In this document: in pieces, positions 17,949 through 27,389 of the stretch | Layout of the letters: the number at the start of each line of letters is the position of its first letter | Position numbering within the stretch: the stretch's first letter is position 1 | Assembly: GCF_900129115.1 (NCBI RefSeq) | Contig: NZ_FQUR01000006.1 | Location: 276,858-340,857 of the forward strand | Origin: Thermoanaerobacter uzonensis DSM 18761 | GTDB taxonomy: Bacteria > Bacillota > Thermoanaerobacteria > Thermoanaerobacterales > Thermoanaerobacteraceae | DNA length: 64,000 bases | Direction: 5' to 3' | Made by a program: the position numbers and the translations under genes | The notes under the pieces: generated by a model | What the model was told of the DNA's origin: nothing | What the model saw: only the letters and a program-made list of their open reading frames with translations | The model's database searches: none

Positions 17949-18889
17949 TGGAAGTGGTATTAGCCTATTTATTAGATTTGTTGATAGGAGACCCTGAAGG
18001 ATATCCTCATCCTGTAAGAATTATAGGGAGAGTGGTATCACATTTAGAGAGTATACTTAGAAAATATGCTAAAAGTGACAGAGCTTTAAAAATAACAGGT
18101 TTTATACTGTGTGGACTTACAGTAACTTTGGCATTTGCAGCAACATATGTACTACTTTATATTGCAGGACTTATACATCCATATTTAAAGTATGCTTTAG
18201 ATGTTTTAATTATATATACCTGCCTTGCTACAAAAGACCTTGGTAAAGCTGCTGGAAGAGTATACGAAGCGTTAACAAAGGGTGATATAGTTGAAGCAAG
18301 GAAAAGATTATCTTATATAGTCAGTAGGGATACAGATAGGCTTGATGTTGAGAATATATCCAGAGGAGCGATAGAAACAGTTGCAGAGAATATATCAGAC
18401 GGTATAATAGCCCCTATGTTTTATGCGTTTATAGGAGGTGCGCCGCTGGCTATCTTTTATAAGGCAGCAAGCACTCTTGATTCTATGGTAGGCTATAGAA
18501 ATGAAAAGTACCTCGACTTAGGATTTGCTTCTGCAAAACTTGACGACATATTAAATTTTATCCCTGCTCGCATAACAGGTTTTTTGATTGTTATAGCTGC
18601 TTTTCTCTTAGGCTATGATTATAAAAATAGTTGGAGGATTTTTTTAAGAGATAGGTTGAAACATCAAAGTCCAAACAGTGCCCATGGAGAAGCAGCAGTT
18701 GCCGGTGCTTTAAATATACAACTTGGAGGTCTCAATTATTATTTTGGAAAGCCGGAAATTAAACCAACTCTTGGGGATGGAAAAGAAAAAATTACTCCAC
18801 AGCGCATAAAAGACAGCATAAGAATAATGTATATGGCTTCATTTTTAGGTCTTGTAGTGCTTTATGGGATGAAGATTTTGATATCATAA
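17948..18889 (+). CDS. cbiB: adenosylcobinamide-phosphate synthase
   Basis: 313-residue integral membrane protein (4-5 helices) that joins cobyric acid to aminopropanol phosphate. Characteristic strings are DLLIGDPEGYPHPVR at the N-terminus, the motif IETVAENISDGIIAPMFY in the middle, and SPNSAHGEAAVAGAL near the end. It uses the product of CobD, encoded two genes further on. A 72-nt gap follows, the longest within the operon. Confidence 0.94.
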   Translation: MEVVLAYLLDLLIGDPEGYPHPVRIIGRVVSHLESILRKYAKSDRALKITGFILCGLTVTLAFAATYVLLYIAGLIHPYLKYALDVLIIYTCLATKDLGKAAGRVYEALTKGDIVEARKRLSYIVSRDTDRLDVENISRGAIETVAENISDGIIAPMFYAFIGGAPLAIFYKAASTLDSMVGYRNEKYLDLGFASAKLDDILNFIPARITGFLIVIAAFLLGYDYKNSWRIFLRDRLKHQSPNSAHGEAAVAGALNIQLGGLNYYFGKPEIKPTLGDGKEKITPQRIKDSIRIMYMASFLGLVVLYGMKILIS

Positions 18890-18961
18890 AGGAATAACTT
18901 ATAATTGTCTCAAAATATTTACATAAAAACACTTGAAAATTGTAAATAGGAGGAGATTGAT

Positions 18962-19447
18962 GTGAAAGAAAAAGCAAATGCATTAAAAAATGTGAAAACT
19001 CTTACTCTTGTTGCTATGCTTATAGCCTTAAGTGCTGTAGGTGCTCTTATAAAAATCTTTAACACTGTTGCCTTTGACTCAATGCCAGGGTATTTTGCTG
19101 CATTATACCTTGGAAGTTGGTATGGAGCCCTTGTAATAAGTTTAGGGCACATGCTTACAGCAATTACTTCTGGATTTCCTTTAGGGCTTACAAATCACAT
19201 ATACATAGCAGTGCAAATGGCATTATATGCCTATTTGTTTAGATTTTTTTATCGAAAATTTAACATCTATATTGCAGTAATTGTTGCTACCATCTTAAAT
19301 GGACCTGTTGCAACCCTTTTGTTTGTACCTATATTCGGATGGGGATTTTTTGCGGCATGGGTACTTCCCCTAACAATTGCGTCGTTTGCAAATGTATTTC
19401 TTGCAGCGTTAATTTACGAAGCGATACCGAAAAGGAGTAGGGAATAA
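18962..19447 (+). CDS. cblT: ECF transporter S component, probable alpha-ribazole transporter
   Basis: 161-residue membrane protein with about 5-6 hydrophobic helices and the pattern of ECF substrate-specificity subunits (LVAMLIALSAVGALI at the N-terminus; GSWYGALVISLGHMLTAITSGFP). Its place before the alpha-ribazole kinase gene inside a B12 operon matches the CblT-CblS pair of Firmicutes. CblT imports alpha-ribazole, the lower-ligand nucleoside. No energising ECF module is encoded nearby, so it would use a shared one. AGGAGG precedes the start. Confidence 0.8.
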   Translation: MKEKANALKNVKTLTLVAMLIALSAVGALIKIFNTVAFDSMPGYFAALYLGSWYGALVISLGHMLTAITSGFPLGLTNHIYIAVQMALYAYLFRFFYRKFNIYIAVIVATILNGPVATLLFVPIFGWGFFAAWVLPLTIASFANVFLAALIYEAIPKRSRE

Positions 19448-19450
19448 AAA

Positions 19451-20182
19451 GTGATTGAGAGATACAGAGATTTAGTTGTAATTTATGAAAATGATGTAGC
19501 ATATGTGATATCTTGTGACAGCCTTGGAGCAATAGGGAATAAAGAGAATGATGTGTTAAAAGTTGATGAAGAGATTGTAGGGAGAACTACTTTAAAAGTG
19601 GCTCTTTCGGAAGTACTATGTGTAGGAGCAAAACCTTTAGTCATATCAGATACTTTATCTGTTGAAATGAATCCAACAGGGCAAAAAATTTTAAAAGGCA
19701 TAAAAAATGAGCTTGAGGAGAACGGGCTTTCAGGCGTAGTTTTTACAGGAAGTACTGAAGAAAATTTCCTTACATCTATGACAGGTATAGGGATTACAGT
19801 AATAGCAAAAGCAAATATTGGGGACTTAAAGATAAAAAAAGTCAAAGCAGGTATGCATGTTTCTCTTTTAGGTTATCCACGTGTAGGAAGTGAAGTTTTA
19901 GGAGCAAAAGATGTTCTTAATTTAAGTGATTATATAAAGATTTCTAATTCCAATAAAATAGTGGAAGCAATACCTGTTGGTTCAAAAGGGATAAAATATG
20001 AAATTGGCATATTAGAGAAGATATCAGGATTAAAGGTGGAGGCGAATTTTCCACAACATTTTGATGTATTAAAATCAGGGGGGCCTTCTACCTGTTGCCT
20101 TGTAGTCCACAGTGAGGAAGATACAGCCTCTATTAAAGGACTGACAGATAAACCTTTAACATATGTCGGAGTGCTGGTTTAG
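19451..20182 (+). CDS. cblS: alpha-ribazole kinase (CblS), PurM/ThiL-like fold
   Basis: 243-residue protein of the AIR-synthase-related (PurM/ThiL-like) group. It contains DSLGAIGNKENDVLKVD near the start and a glycine-rich SGGPSTCCLVV near the end. By homology to the CblS proteins of Listeria and Geobacillus it phosphorylates alpha-ribazole to alpha-ribazole phosphate, the substrate of CobS. It starts 3 nt after cblT. With no cobT visible in the operon, this pair probably supplies the lower ligand. Confidence 0.78.
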   Translation: MIERYRDLVVIYENDVAYVISCDSLGAIGNKENDVLKVDEEIVGRTTLKVALSEVLCVGAKPLVISDTLSVEMNPTGQKILKGIKNELEENGLSGVVFTGSTEENFLTSMTGIGITVIAKANIGDLKIKKVKAGMHVSLLGYPRVGSEVLGAKDVLNLSDYIKISNSNKIVEAIPVGSKGIKYEIGILEKISGLKVEANFPQHFDVLKSGGPSTCCLVVHSEEDTASIKGLTDKPLTYVGVLV

Positions 20183-20205
20183 CGTAAATGAAAGAAGGTG
20201 TTTCA

Positions 20206-21291
20206 ATGAAACCTTATGAGCATGGCGGAAATGTTTATGACTATGAAAGAGAAATAATCGATTTTAGTTCAAATATAAATCCTCTTGGGGTTCCGGAATG
20301 GATTTTTGATATTATCAAAAAAGTTGATTTAACGAAATATCCGGATATAAAATATCGAAAACTTAAAGAGGCTATTTCACAGTATGTGGGATATTCGCAA
20401 GAAAATATAATTGTTGGGAATGGGGCGACAGAGCTCATACATCTTTTTGTAAGAGCATTTAAGGTGAAAAGACCCCTCATTCCGTCTCCTGCTTTTTTGG
20501 AATATGAAAGAGCAGTTCACATAAACGGTGGTGAACCGATATATTTCAGGTTGGAAGAAGACTATGGATTTAAAATGAATCTCGCAAAGCTTCTTTCACA
20601 AATGGAAGAGGCGGATTCTTTAATCATTGGGAATCCTAACAATCCTACAGGACAAGCCATAATTAGAGAGGAAATAGGAATTTTATTAAAAAAAGCGGAG
20701 ATTTTGAACATACCTGTCATGATAGATGAAGCTTTTATTGAATTTATGAAAGACTATAAAAATTATGAAGCTTTATCTCTTGCAAAAAAGCATGATAAAT
20801 TGTTTGTTGTAAGAGCTGTCACAAAATTTTTTGGCATGCCGGGGTTGAGGTTGGGGTACGGGATTGGAAGTCCTTCTTTGATACAAAAATTAGAAGAATA
20901 TAAAGAACCTTGGACAGTAAATGCTTTTGCAGATGCTGTGGGGAGAGAAATATTTAAAGATGAAGCTTATATAGAAAAAACAAGGGAATATGTAAATAAA
21001 GAAATAGAGTATATGCTTTATACTTTAAGAAAAATTGATTATTTAGTTACTTTTGATACAAAAGTAAATTTTATATTGTTAAAGTTAAGAACAGGAAGGG
21101 TAAATGACCTTAAACAAATACTTCTAAAAAAAGGAATTCTCATAAGAGATGCTTCTAATTTTAGGTATCTGGACAAAAACTTTTTTAGAGTTGCTATAAA
21201 AAGACATGAAGATAATGAAAAATTGATACAGGCTTTGAAAGAAATAGATATAAAAGATTTAGTAGAAGATAAAGAAAGGATTGTAACATAA
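20206..21291 (+). CDS. cobD: L-threonine-phosphate decarboxylase
   Basis: 361-residue PLP enzyme of the class I/II aminotransferase fold, HisC-like, making aminopropanol phosphate for CbiB. It has the N-terminal HGGNVYDY / DFSSNINPLG signature of CobD and GNGATELIHL. NPNNPTG is the substrate/PLP loop, and TKFFGMPGLRLGYG carries the Schiff-base lysine. ATG at 20206 is preceded by AAGGTG; an upstream ATG at 20188 begins before that site. The C-terminal zinc-finger found in some CobD proteins is absent. Confidence 0.92.
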   Translation: MKPYEHGGNVYDYEREIIDFSSNINPLGVPEWIFDIIKKVDLTKYPDIKYRKLKEAISQYVGYSQENIIVGNGATELIHLFVRAFKVKRPLIPSPAFLEYERAVHINGGEPIYFRLEEDYGFKMNLAKLLSQMEEADSLIIGNPNNPTGQAIIREEIGILLKKAEILNIPVMIDEAFIEFMKDYKNYEALSLAKKHDKLFVVRAVTKFFGMPGLRLGYGIGSPSLIQKLEEYKEPWTVNAFADAVGREIFKDEAYIEKTREYVNKEIEYMLYTLRKIDYLVTFDTKVNFILLKLRTGRVNDLKQILLKKGILIRDASNFRYLDKNFFRVAIKRHEDNEKLIQALKEIDIKDLVEDKERIVT

Positions 21292-21845
21292 TGAGCCTTG
21301 TTATGATCACAGGTGGTGCAAGGTCTGGCAAAAGTGAATTTGCTGAAAAATTGGCTTTAGAAAAAGGAGGAAACAGTGTCCTTTATATAGCTACTTCTAT
21401 TCCTTTTGACGAAGAAATGAAGGAAAGAGTTAAAAGGCATAAAGAGAGAAGGCCACCTTTTTGGCAGACAAAAGAAGTCTACAAAAATTTATATGACGTA
21501 ATATCAAAAAACAATGCCAAAGTCATATTGATTGACTGCCTTACAGTTATGATTACAAACCTATTAATGGAAGTTGACTTAACATGGGAAAAAGTAGAGT
21601 TGAAGGAGATTGATAACATAGAAAAGCAAATTGCTGACGAAGTAGATAAGATATTAAGTGCTAAGAAGGATTTTAAAGGAGATATAATTCTTGTGACAAA
21701 TGAAGTTGGAATGGGATTAGTGCCCGAATACAAACTGGGCAGGATATTTAGAGATATAGCAGGCAGGATGAATAAAAAAGTGGCAGATGTTGCAGATGAA
21801 GTTTATTTAATGATTTCAGGAATACCTCTTAAAATAAAGGGATGA
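21291..21845 (+). CDS. cobU: adenosylcobinamide kinase / guanylyltransferase
   Basis: 184-residue bifunctional nucleotide loop assembly enzyme. P-loop GGARSGKSEFAEKLA at ~7-21, catalytic His region KRHKERRP, and VTNEVGMGLVPEYKLGR are all hallmarks. It phosphorylates adenosylcobinamide and transfers GMP. The start overlaps the cobD stop by one base (TAATG). Confidence 0.94.
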   Translation: MSLVMITGGARSGKSEFAEKLALEKGGNSVLYIATSIPFDEEMKERVKRHKERRPPFWQTKEVYKNLYDVISKNNAKVILIDCLTVMITNLLMEVDLTWEKVELKEIDNIEKQIADEVDKILSAKKDFKGDIILVTNEVGMGLVPEYKLGRIFRDIAGRMNKKVADVADEVYLMISGIPLKIKG

Positions 21846-21867
21846 TTGAAAGGGATGCAACATTTTT

Positions 21868-22620
21868 ATGGAAGAAATTAAAAGATTGGTACTTGCGATG
21901 CAATTTATGACACGCCTTCCTATACCAATAGAAGTTGATTTTGAAAAAAGAGAGTTTTATAGAATAGCATCTTATTTTCCAATAGTCGGAATTGTTATAG
22001 GAGGTATCCTTTCACTCTTGTATATTGCTTTAAAGGATTTCTTTTCCCGGGAAATTGTAATGACTTTTATTGTAGCTTTTTCTTATGTTTTAACAGGAGC
22101 AATGCATATTGACGGGCTTGCAGATACTTTTGATGGCCTTTTTAGCAATAAGGATAAAAGTAAAATACTGGAGATAATGAGAGATTCAAGGCTTGGCACG
22201 AATGGAGTCCTAGCTTTAGTTTTTATGGTTGTTTTAAAAATATTATTCCTCACCAAAATACACGAAAATATTACTTTAACAACACTTTTAATTACTCCAA
22301 TTATTGGGAGATTGTCAATTGTATTTTCTATGATGATAAGTAAATCTGCAAGAGGTAGAGAAGGCCTTGGAGGACTCATGCTGGGTAAAGTAGGGATAAG
22401 GGAATTTGCCATTGCTTTTGTTATTTCAATTGCTACAAGCTATTTTATAATGCCTTTAGCGGTTTTTGTAAAAATACTTACTATATCGCTTTTTGTTACT
22501 TATATTGTATCAAAGTATATTTCGCTGAGAATAGGTGGTATGACTGGGGATGCTCTCGGTACAGTAAATGAATTGGCAGAGCTTACTGCACTCATTTGCT
22601 TTGAAAGTATGTCATTATAA
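21868..22620 (+). CDS. cobS: adenosylcobalamin (5'-phosphate) synthase
   Basis: 250-residue integral membrane enzyme with about 6-7 helices. It joins adenosylcobinamide-GDP to alpha-ribazole phosphate. Motifs are MQFMTRLPIPIEV near the start, the acidic HIDGLADTFDGLFS (metal-binding) and GGMTGDALGTVNELAE near the end. It uses the CblS product. The start shows no strong Shine-Dalgarno beyond AAAGGGATG, 22 nt after cobU. Confidence 0.93.
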   Translation: MEEIKRLVLAMQFMTRLPIPIEVDFEKREFYRIASYFPIVGIVIGGILSLLYIALKDFFSREIVMTFIVAFSYVLTGAMHIDGLADTFDGLFSNKDKSKILEIMRDSRLGTNGVLALVFMVVLKILFLTKIHENITLTTLLITPIIGRLSIVFSMMISKSARGREGLGGLMLGKVGIREFAIAFVISIATSYFIMPLAVFVKILTISLFVTYIVSKYISLRIGGMTGDALGTVNELAELTALICFESMSL

Positions 22621-22636
22621 GAAAGGAGAGATTTTT

Positions 22637-23002
22637 ATGGAAAAAGGATTATTAATAATAGCACATGGAAGTCGTGTTGAAGAAACGAAGGAAGCAGTAT
22701 ACCAAGTTATAAATAAAATAAAGAGCTTCAAAATATACAAAGACGTAAAAGCAGGTTTTATGGAATTTAACCAGCCTGATATATCTACTTCCATAAGAGA
22801 ATTTGTCCAAGAAGGAATTTACGATATCATAGCAGTTCCTATGTTTTTATTTGAAGGAAACCATGTGTTACATGATATACCGGAGGTTTTTGGAAAAGAA
22901 AAAGAAAAATATCCGGGTTTAAAGATTAAGTTTGCAAAGTCTATAGGGTATGATGACAGGATCGTAGATATAATGCTTGAAAGAGCGAAAGAGGTAGAAT
23001 AA
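22637..23002 (+). CDS. cbiX: sirohydrochlorin cobaltochelatase, short CbiX
   Basis: 121-residue chelatase inserting Co2+ into sirohydrochlorin, the first committed anaerobic corrinoid step. The active-site motif IIAHGSRVEETKE is at ~8-20, and a second metal-binding His lies in EGNHVLHDIPE. The length matches the small homodimeric CbiX type; there is no C-terminal His-rich tail or iron-sulphur motif. AAGGAGAG precedes the ATG. No CbiK is present. Confidence 0.9.
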   Translation: MEKGLLIIAHGSRVEETKEAVYQVINKIKSFKIYKDVKAGFMEFNQPDISTSIREFVQEGIYDIIAVPMFLFEGNHVLHDIPEVFGKEKEKYPGLKIKFAKSIGYDDRIVDIMLERAKEVE

Positions 23003-23024
23003 AAGTGGGAAAGGGTTGTTTTTT

Positions 23025-23648
23025 ATGAATTATATAACTGACCCTAAAGAGATTGAGAAGAGAAGTTTTGAAATAATAAATAAAAATATTGACGAGATGA
23101 AGTTTGAAAAAAGAGAACTTATGATTGTAAAAAGAGTAATTCATGCGACGGCAGACTTTGATTTTGCTCACATAATAAAAATCTCTGATGGGGCAATAGA
23201 TGCAGGTTTAAAAGCCTTAAAAGAGGGATGTACAATTGTTACAGATACAAAAATGGCTGAAGTGGGAATAAACAAAAAGGCTTTAAAATCTATAGGAGCA
23301 AGTGTCAAATGTTACATTGATATGCCACAAGTAGAGGAGCTTTCAAAAACGTACGGCATTACAAGGTCAATGGCATCAATGGTTATAGCTTCAAAAAATA
23401 GAAGAAACAAGATATTTGCTATTGGTAACGCTCCAACAGCCCTTTTTAAACTTTGTGAACTCATAAATTCCGGTGAAATAAAGCCTTATTTGATAATTGG
23501 CGTTCCTGTCGGTTTTGTTGGAGCACAAGAAGCAAAAGAAGAAGTGAAAAAACTTGGAGTGCCCTACATAATAACGGAAGGAAGAAAAGGTGGAAGTACA
23601 ATAGCGGCAGCTATAGTCAATGCTCTTTTGTACATGATGGGTGATTGA
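23025..23648 (+). CDS. cbiC: cobalt-precorrin-8 methylmutase
   Basis: 207-residue enzyme moving the C11 methyl to C12 to form cobyrinic acid. Family strings are NYITDPKEIEKRSFEII, VIHATADFDFA with the catalytic His, TDTKMAEVGI and GNAPTALF. ATG at 23025 is preferred; a TTG at 23016 would add three residues but fits the ribosome-binding site less well. Confidence 0.93.
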   Translation: MNYITDPKEIEKRSFEIINKNIDEMKFEKRELMIVKRVIHATADFDFAHIIKISDGAIDAGLKALKEGCTIVTDTKMAEVGINKKALKSIGASVKCYIDMPQVEELSKTYGITRSMASMVIASKNRRNKIFAIGNAPTALFKLCELINSGEIKPYLIIGVPVGFVGAQEAKEEVKKLGVPYIITEGRKGGSTIAAAIVNALLYMMGD

Positions 23649-23680
23649 TACAAAAGACAGGCGCAAAAGTGGGTGGAATT

Positions 23681-24781
23681 ATGGAAGTGTATACAATTAA
23701 AGAAGGTAAAAAGCTGAGATACGGCTATACTACTGGCTCGTGTGCGGCTGCTGCCTCAAAAGCCGCTACCTACATGCTTTTTACAGGAGAGAAAATAGAC
23801 ACTGTAGAGATAGATACACCAAAGGGGTGGCACCTTATACTTGATGTTTTAGATGTGACGTCAGGAGAAGGGTGGGTAAAATGTGGCATAAGAAAAGACG
23901 GCGGTGATGACCCTGATGTAACTCACGGGCTTATAATATATTCAAAAGTGGAATTAAAAGAGAGAGAAGGAATTGACGTTTACGGAGGAGAGGGAGTAGG
24001 AGTTGTCACAAAACCGGGGCTACCCGTAAGCCCTGGGAAACCTGCTATTAATCCTGTTCCAATGTCCATGATTTTAAATGAAGTCAAAAAAGTATTACCA
24101 GAAGGGAAAGGTGTAAAAATTACTATAAGCGTGCCAGGTGGTGAAAAGGTGGCTTTAAAAACTTTTAATCCGCGGCTTGGGATAGTTGGAGGAATATCAA
24201 TACTTGGTACCTCAGGAATTGTAGAGCCTATGTCGGAGGAAGCTTTAAAAGCTTCTCTTGAGTTAGAACTTTCTATTCTTTCTGCCGAGGGACATAAAAA
24301 GATAGTTTTTGCTCCAGGAAATTACGGCAAAGATTATGCTATGAAAGAAGGCCTTGAAGAGAGGCTTATCATATCTTATGGGAATTTCTTAGGATTTATG
24401 CTGGAAAAAGCAGTAGAGTATGGATTTACACATGTGGTGTTGGCAGGACATATAGGTAAACTCGTAAAAGTAGCAGCAGGAATATTTAATACCCACAGCC
24501 ATGTTGCAGATGCGAGAGCAGAAATAATGGCGGCTTATGTAGCCCATTTTGGTGCAGATAAAAAGACTGTTGACGAAGTTCTGGATTCAAATACAACTGA
24601 AGAAGCCCTCGATATAATAGAAAAGGCGGGAGTCAATATAAAAGACTTTAGTCAGTTTATTGCTGACAGGGTATACATGAAATGTAAGCAGTATGTTTAC
24701 GATAAATTAAATATCGAAGTTCACCTCATTTCATTGAAAAGAGGCATTATTGCAAAAGCAGGGGAGAAAGTAGAATGGTGA
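23681..24781 (+). CDS. cbiD: cobalt-precorrin-5B C1-methyltransferase
   Basis: 366-residue SAM-dependent enzyme specific to the anaerobic pathway. The N-terminal RYGYTTGSCAAAASKAA motif and DPDVTHGLIIY are diagnostic, and the length is normal. GGGTGG lies before the ATG at 23681. The 3' end overlaps cbiE by 7 nt. Confidence 0.94.
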   Translation: MEVYTIKEGKKLRYGYTTGSCAAAASKAATYMLFTGEKIDTVEIDTPKGWHLILDVLDVTSGEGWVKCGIRKDGGDDPDVTHGLIIYSKVELKEREGIDVYGGEGVGVVTKPGLPVSPGKPAINPVPMSMILNEVKKVLPEGKGVKITISVPGGEKVALKTFNPRLGIVGGISILGTSGIVEPMSEEALKASLELELSILSAEGHKKIVFAPGNYGKDYAMKEGLEERLIISYGNFLGFMLEKAVEYGFTHVVLAGHIGKLVKVAAGIFNTHSHVADARAEIMAAYVAHFGADKKTVDEVLDSNTTEEALDIIEKAGVNIKDFSQFIADRVYMKCKQYVYDKLNIEVHLISLKRGIIAKAGEKVEW

Positions 24782-25386
24782 CGATTGTGGGAATAGGGCC
24801 GGGAAACAAAAAATTCATTACCCCCTATGCACTTGAGAAAATAAAAAGAGCGGATGTGCTAGTGGGAGGCAGGCGCCATCTCAAGGAATTTGAAGATATT
24901 GATTGTGAAAAGATTGTGATAAACGCTTCAACAGATTACCAAAGTATACTAAGCAGAGAAGGCAATATTGTCATTTTGGCATCGGGAGAACCTTCTTTGT
25001 ACGGCATAACCGAAGTGATTTTAAAATATGTGGACAAAAGCCAATTAGAAATAATTCCAGGCATAAGCTCAATACAATACATGTGTGCAAGACTTAAAAT
25101 AACAATGAATGATTTGACAGTGGTAAGCTTGCACGGCCGCAGTGAGGATTTAGTAAAAAAAGTAAAAGAAAATAAAAAAGTCGCTATTTTTACTGATGAT
25201 ACACATACGCCACAATTTATTGCAGCTTTATTGAAAAAGGAACATTTGCATGACAGAAAAATACACGTTGGTGAAAATCTGTCTTATGACATCGAGAGGA
25301 TTTACTCTTTTACAGTAGAGGAACTTTTAAACTGTAATAAAAAATTTGATTTAAATGTAGTGGTGATAACATGCGGCAATACATGA
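24775..25386 (+). CDS. cbiE: cobalt-precorrin-7 C5-methyltransferase
   Basis: 203-residue tetrapyrrole methylase. The N-terminal VGIGPGNKKFITPYAL is the SAM-binding GxGPG loop; EIIPGISSIQYMCARL is the second conserved site. It overlaps cbiT by 16 nt. The two are separate genes here, whereas many organisms have them fused as CobL/CbiET. Confidence 0.93.
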   Translation: MVTIVGIGPGNKKFITPYALEKIKRADVLVGGRRHLKEFEDIDCEKIVINASTDYQSILSREGNIVILASGEPSLYGITEVILKYVDKSQLEIIPGISSIQYMCARLKITMNDLTVVSLHGRSEDLVKKVKENKKVAIFTDDTHTPQFIAALLKKEHLHDRKIHVGENLSYDIERIYSFTVEELLNCNKKFDLNVVVITCGNT

Positions 25387-25955
25387 CACCGGGAATTTCC
25401 GATGAATATTTTATAAGAGGCAATGTACCTATGACAAAAGAAGAGATACGAGCTTTGTCAATATCTAAGTTGAGGCTTAAAGAAGACAGCATAATATGGG
25501 ATATTGGCGCAGGTACAGGTTCTGTTTCTATTGAGGCTGCTTTAATATCAAAAAAAGGTGTTGTTTACTCTATAGAAAAAGAAGAAGATGGGATAAGACT
25601 TATAAATGAAAACATCAAAAGATTTAATGTAGAAAATATTATTGTTGTGGCTGGTGAAGCGCCTGACGCCCTTTTAGATTTGCCATCTCCTGATAGGATA
25701 TTTATTGGAGGTACAGGGGATAAAATGTATCAAATATTCCAGACTGCTATAACTAAATTAAAAAGAGAGGGAATAATCGTAGTTAATGGGATTACGCTGG
25801 ATACAGCATATTCAGCTAATCATTATTTTAAACAAAAAGGATATAAAGTTGAAACGATATGTGTAAATATTTCTGTTTCAAAAGAAGCAGGAAATAAAAC
25901 GATGATGATAGCAAGAAATCCTGTTTACATAATAACGGCGAAAAGAGAGGGATAG
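25371..25955 (+). CDS. cbiT: cobalt-precorrin-6B C15-methyltransferase (decarboxylating)
   Basis: 194-residue class I Rossmann methyltransferase, unlike the tetrapyrrole-methylase fold of its neighbours. SAM motif DIGAGTGSVSIEAAL is at ~44-58, with GGTGDKMYQIF later. It methylates C15 and decarboxylates the C12 acetate. Coupled by overlap to cbiE. Confidence 0.93.
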   Translation: MRQYMTPGISDEYFIRGNVPMTKEEIRALSISKLRLKEDSIIWDIGAGTGSVSIEAALISKKGVVYSIEKEEDGIRLINENIKRFNVENIIVVAGEAPDALLDLPSPDRIFIGGTGDKMYQIFQTAITKLKREGIIVVNGITLDTAYSANHYFKQKGYKVETICVNISVSKEAGNKTMMIARNPVYIITAKREG

Positions 25956-25956
25956 A

Positions 25957-26631
25957 ATGGCAAAATTATACGGCATAGGAGTAGGACCGGGGGAGGAAAG
26001 CCTCATTACTTTAAAAGCTGTAAAAATACTTCAAAAGGTAGATGTGGTGATAGCACCTTCAAGTAAAGGAGAAGGAAGTATTGCTTATGAGATTGCAAAG
26101 CCTTATATAAAAGGCGATGTAGTATTTATGGAATTTCCCATGACCTACTCAAAAGAAGACCTCAAAACAAAGTGGGAAGAAAATGTTAAAAAAATCAAAG
26201 AGTTGCTTGATGAGGGGAAAGACGTAGCTTTTATAACAATAGGAGACCCCATGATTTACAGCACTTACATATACATTTTAAAAGGAATTGAGGATTACGA
26301 AGTAGAGACGATTCCTGGAATTACTTCCTATAGTGCAGCCGCCTCAAGGTTAAATATCCCAATTGCGGAGGGAAACGAGACTTTTGCAGTGATTTCATCA
26401 GGAAATGTGACGGAAATTTCAAAAGCTCTTGCTATGTTTGACAACGTGGTATTAATGAAAATTTCGAGAAGATACAAAGAAATAGTAAATCTTCTAAAAG
26501 AAAAAAGCTTCAAAGGATACCTTGTGATAAAGTGCGGTCATAAAAAGGAAAAAATATCCTACGACCTTGATAGATATATAGGGAAAAAGATAGATTATTT
26601 GTCACTCATTATTGCAAAGAAGGTGAAGTAG
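25957..26631 (+). CDS. cbiL: cobalt-precorrin-2 C20-methyltransferase
   Basis: 224-residue tetrapyrrole methylase with GIGVGPGEESLITLKAVK at the N-terminus, TIGDPMIYSTYIY in the middle and ETIPGITSYSAAASRLN. This string set is specific for CbiL/CobI. It catalyses the first ring methylation after cobalt insertion. Confidence 0.93.
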   Translation: MAKLYGIGVGPGEESLITLKAVKILQKVDVVIAPSSKGEGSIAYEIAKPYIKGDVVFMEFPMTYSKEDLKTKWEENVKKIKELLDEGKDVAFITIGDPMIYSTYIYILKGIEDYEVETIPGITSYSAAASRLNIPIAEGNETFAVISSGNVTEISKALAMFDNVVLMKISRRYKEIVNLLKEKSFKGYLVIKCGHKKEKISYDLDRYIGKKIDYLSLIIAKKVK

Positions 26632-26633
26632 CC

Positions 26634-27389
26634 GTGATTTATTTTATTGGTGCAGGACCAGGAGACCCTGAACTTATAACATTAAAGGGGATGAAAATAA
26701 TACAAGCTTGTGATGTCATCATATACGCAGGGTCACTTGTCAATAAAGAGATATTGAAATACGCAAAACCAGAGGCTGAAATTTACGATAGCGCTTTAAT
26801 GAACCTTGATGAAATAATTGAGCTTATGGTAAAATCTCACAATGAGAGGAAAGATATGGCAAGAATACACACAGGAGACCCTGCTATTTATGGTGCCATA
26901 CATGAACAGATTAAAAGGCTGGAAGAGAAAAATATAGATTATGAAGTAATTCCCGGTGTTAGTTCTTTTTTGGCAGCGGCGGCAGTTTTGAAAAAAGAGC
27001 TAACGATTCCTGAAATAACCCAGACGGTGATTATAACACGAATAGGAGGAAGGACAAAAGTACCTCCAAAAGAAGACTTAAAAGATTTATCCCGCCATAA
27101 AGCTACAATGGCGATATTTTTAAGCGTGCAGGACATTGACAATGTCGTTTTAGAGCTGAAAGAGGGTTATGAAGAGACTACTCCTGTTGCAGTTGTATAT
27201 AAAGCTACTTGGGAAGACCAAATGATTGTTACAGGTACTCTCAATGACATTTCACAAAAGGTCAAATCAAAAGGAATAAATAAAACAGCCATGATACTTG
27301 TAGGAGATTTTTTAAAAGATGTAAAGTCTTATTCAAAGCTTTATGATAGGGAATTTTCTCATAGCTTCAGGAAGAAGGAAGATTTATGA
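26634..27389 (+). CDS. cbiF: cobalt-precorrin-4 C11-methyltransferase
   Basis: 251-residue tetrapyrrole methylase. Strings [47 protein letters not shown] and [15 protein letters not shown] are characteristic of CbiF/CobM. It begins with GTG 2 nt after the cbiL stop and overlaps cbiG by 4 nt. Confidence 0.93.
   Translation: MIYFIGAGPGDPELITLKGMKIIQACDVIIYAGSLVNKEILKYAKPEAEIYDSALMNLDEIIELMVKSHNERKDMARIHTGDPAIYGAIHEQIKRLEEKNIDYEVIPGVSSFLAAAAVLKKELTIPEITQTVIITRIGGRTKVPPKEDLKDLSRHKATMAIFLSVQDIDNVVLELKEGYEETTPVAVVYKATWEDQMIVTGTLNDISQKVKSKGINKTAMILVGDFLKDVKSYSKLYDREFSHSFRKKEDL

Noticed and set aside
24775..25955. cbiE-cbiT as a frameshifted CobL fusion
   Set aside because: Both proteins have proper starts, full lengths and a normal 16-nt coupling overlap; separate CbiE and CbiT are standard in anaerobic pathways.
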